Shown piece after piece: positions 61,426 through 64,000 of a stretch of 64,000 bases of DNA. The position numbers were made by a program, and so were the translations under genes. The notes under the pieces were generated by a model. That model made no database searches and was not told where the DNA came from. It saw nothing but the letters and a program-made list of their open reading frames with translations. Within the stretch, counting starts at the first letter, position 1, and every line of letters starts with the position of its first letter. The stretch lies in NCBI GenBank assembly GCA_013398955.1, contig VWPU01010164.1:372001-436000 (forward strand). Reading direction: 5' to 3'. Source of the stretch: Callaeas wilsoni (Eukaryota > Chordata > Aves > Passeriformes > Callaeidae).

Positions 61426-64000
61426 TGTCACAAAGCTATGTTAACTGTATCATGTTTTAGTCCCATGTTTAACTGTATTCCAGAAGATGATGTGTACAGA
61501 CCTAGAAGTTCTCAAGTGCAATTTGTTAGAAGCGTGCAGCTGAAGGATGATTAGATACCAAAAAATGAATTGGGGAATACAAGCTGGTCCACCTAATCCT
61601 ACAACACACTTCTATAATACAGAACATTTGCTATTTTAAGACAGTTGGTCCACAGACAGGAAACTCTTTTCTTGTGGAAAGGTCATTGCATTTGATATAT
61701 TTGAGTGGTGACATGAAGAAGCTCAGAATATCAATGCAGCTCCCACAGCAAACTTATTGCTTTTGTAAGACAGAGATAAAACTTTATGTCTTTGATTGGT
61801 AGAAACCAAAAATCAGACAAAGCATATACTGGGTTGCCAGAAAATCTAACAAATATAATTTTCTAGCTACATAGTTATCTAAAATGCATCTAATATAAAT
61901 ATCATAGTTGAATTCTAGGCATACATAACCATTTGGGAACATGCTATGAGAGAAAATTACCCCATTTAATAGAAAGATCATGTACCTTTACTTAGTTTTC
62001 CTGTGTCTCATCTATATATTAGGTGTTTGGAAACATACCAAATATCTTGTAATTCTAAACAGCTGTGATCAGTTGCAGTTCACAAAAAATTATTACATCT
62101 GTGGATCTGTTTCATTTATTTGGAATTATAAATCCATAATTTAGATTTTTATCTACTTTAAAAAAAACCCCTCTATTCCTATGTAGATTAGGAATAACTA
62201 GACTGAAGTAAAATGTCTCAATTCTCACCTGGTTTACCTTGTTGCAGTGAATCTCCACCCATTTAACAAAGATACAAGTATGGTAGATTTGAATCCCTGT
62301 TAGACACACATGCTGGCAAGCTTCCAGGAACAGTAATCATTATATACAACAAAGCTCTTATCATGGAGAATAGTGCTAATGCTGTGACATTTCACAGTGT
62401 TTGATGTGTTAGGCTGAGATATTTTCTCTCAGGACTTATATTTCTTGGCCAGTTGAAGAAGATCTTTGGAGGGTATTACTTGTTTATGTGCCTTTGTTTT
62501 TAACAAGTAACTGCCAAAGCCCAAATGAATAGTGATGGTGCAGTTAGAACTTCTCTGTTGTAGGATGTGAAGGTTTATAGATGAGTTTATAGAATGTCAA
62601 GTCATATTATCAACTACATGGGGATATGACCTGATGGGCAGAAATCACATCTTCAAACTGTCATCCTGATACACTAGAGACCGAGAGCCACTGCGCTACC
62701 TTTCAGTGGTATAAAGTTGTTTGTAGTGATATAAAAATAGTTTCCACTCTGGATACAAAAAGGCTACAGCTTGAAAGGTCAAGAAATTTATAGTAACTCT
62801 TGAATAGAAGATCTTTGGTATGAGGTGCAATACTTTTCAATTCCTTTTGTTTGTTCTATTATACTGAACATAACTTTATTTGCTGGCTTAATAGGAGGGG
62901 CATTATTTCAATAATGACTCGAGGCTGCTTTTGCAAAGACAACAGCAGCATCAAACTTCTATTTAAAGCCTCTGAGCCCAAAATTAAGGCACCTGAGTTT
63001 AGACAGCTTTCAGGTGGTGTTTGGGGATGAAGATCGAGGGAGTTGGGTAAGGCATTACTGCATCCCAGCTCTTGTCCTACATTCATCTGGTGGCTTTATT
63101 TTAGCTGTACAGTCTTCACCTGTGCATTCAAAAATGTAGTTCTATTCACACCAATGCCTAACCTTGGAGGCACTTCAAGCATGTAAAGGACTGCTGTCAA
63201 CAGTGACATTTTCCAGGAAATTGAAATTTGGCATCTGAGCAGTCCTGGCTTCTTCTTCAGTTGTCCCCCTGGGGTCCATGATGTGGCCATGAATCTGTCA
63301 GTGTTATTCATGCCACACTTACTGTAGCAAGCCTTGCACATACCATACGTGACACTTGTACCACTGTTGTTCCCTGCTTAGAGACTCTATCCCAGGAATA
63401 AGAGAGCCAGCTCCATTTCTTCCTTTCTTTGAAGGAATTACAGGTAATCTCCATTCTGATATGCTTTTTGCCGCCTTTCTTTGAAGTTTCCCTGCTTAGA
63501 ATGAAATAGAACTGTCACACAACTGCTTTTTTAAAGGGTTTGAATTGAGAAGGATTTGGGTCAGCATGCTGTATTTTATTAGGGTTGGTTCTTTTAATTA
63601 GTTTTTAATTCTGGGCAGTAAATATCACTAAAAAACCTGCAAAGGCACCCACATGCCCCTTCTCTGCCTCCACCACCCTCTGCTCCTCTGAGAGCAACAG
63701 CACTGAATCCAACCAGAAGCTCACCTTCAGTGGTGCTCAGCAGCAGACATTCAGGGAATGAATGCTAAGAGCAGGGTATACACAGAGTGGTAATTTCCTT
63801 GCTTCTGTTCTTGCAGCTTTTGGCTTTCTCTGGTTCAGAGACCTCTTGAACTAAAGCCAGAGGCTGTAATCAGACCACCATGTTTAGCAGTCCTTGGTGG
63901 AGCTTTCCTCCATTACCTTGCCTAATCAACTTTGGAGCCCATTTATACTCTTGGCAACCAAAACTTCCTGTAGCCACAGGTTCAACAATCCATTTAAGTA
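61426..64000. other. Single-copy DNA to the window end, no gene seen
   Basis: About 2.6 kb with frames of 81 codons or fewer and no recognised repeat. GC content is somewhat higher after about 62900. A tRNA A-box-like string on the minus strand near 62684-62694 has no matching B box. The window ends without a recognisable feature. Confidence 0.55.

Noticed and set aside
62660..62710. tRNA A-box-like string on the minus strand (TAGCGCAGTGG)
   Set aside because: No B box at the right distance and no cloverleaf can be drawn, so neither a tRNA nor a tRNA-derived SINE is supported.
1..64000. CRISPR arrays, operons, rRNA, phage or plasmid features
   Set aside because: No regularly spaced repeats, no dense coding strands and no bacterial signals. 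Repeat content is that of a vertebrate genome.

Overview
The window looks like a stretch of bird nuclear genome, either intergenic desert or a very long intron. The basis is its interspersed repeats. There are many copies of the CR1 family of LINE retrotransposons in both orientations; one still carries the avian CR1 3' terminal repeat of about 8 bp (ATTCTGTG-like). There are also several LTRs of one avian endogenous-retrovirus group, with 3' ends close to GGTGAAACCA or GGTTAAACCACAACA. The rest is A+T-rich single-copy DNA with vertebrate-type microsatellites. I cannot name the species or chromosome.

I found no protein-coding gene, rRNA, tRNA, CRISPR array or operon. The longest open frame (146 codons, minus strand, 16582-17022) is mostly CR1 reverse transcriptase. 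The next ones (139, 131 and 123 codons) are homopolymer-driven, unrecognised, or CR1. Nothing shows a convincing run of coding exons.

Layout: 1-1717 single-copy; 1718-2632 decayed CR1 reverse transcriptase and tail (+); 2633-9456 single-copy with a compact G-quadruplex motif at 8830-8844; 9457-9858 a 201-bp tandem duplication, followed by an LTR 3' end (9945-10103); 10104-16639 single-copy with one G/T-rich tract; 16640-18260 a long CR1 ORF2 piece (-); 18261-22569 single-copy; 22570-22962 CR1 tail (+); 23491-23872 CR1 tail (-); 25320-25990 an older CR1-type endonuclease fragment (+); 27840-28300 a GC-rich, minisatellite-like block; 29724-30328 a solo LTR with a 5-bp target duplication; 35805-36030 an ancient CR1-type tail (+); 37150-37860 a CR1 (-) split by a later CR1 tail (+); 42529-42721 and 49742-49860 LTR remnants; 48365-48680 a second ancient CR1-type tail (+); 57080-58670 a CR1 (+) split by an LTR (+); 59990-60379 another LTR (-); 61108-61425 two CR1 fragments of opposite orientation, joined.

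No set of genes works together here. What the window records is layered retrotransposon insertion with clear relative ages, plus local duplications, hairpins and simple repeats. I did not find a new biological system. The observations most worth checking are the 201-bp duplication with an identical core and diverged edges, the nested insertions, the solo LTR with its target duplication, the G-quadruplex motif, and the hairpin enclosing an octamer at 21815-21890.
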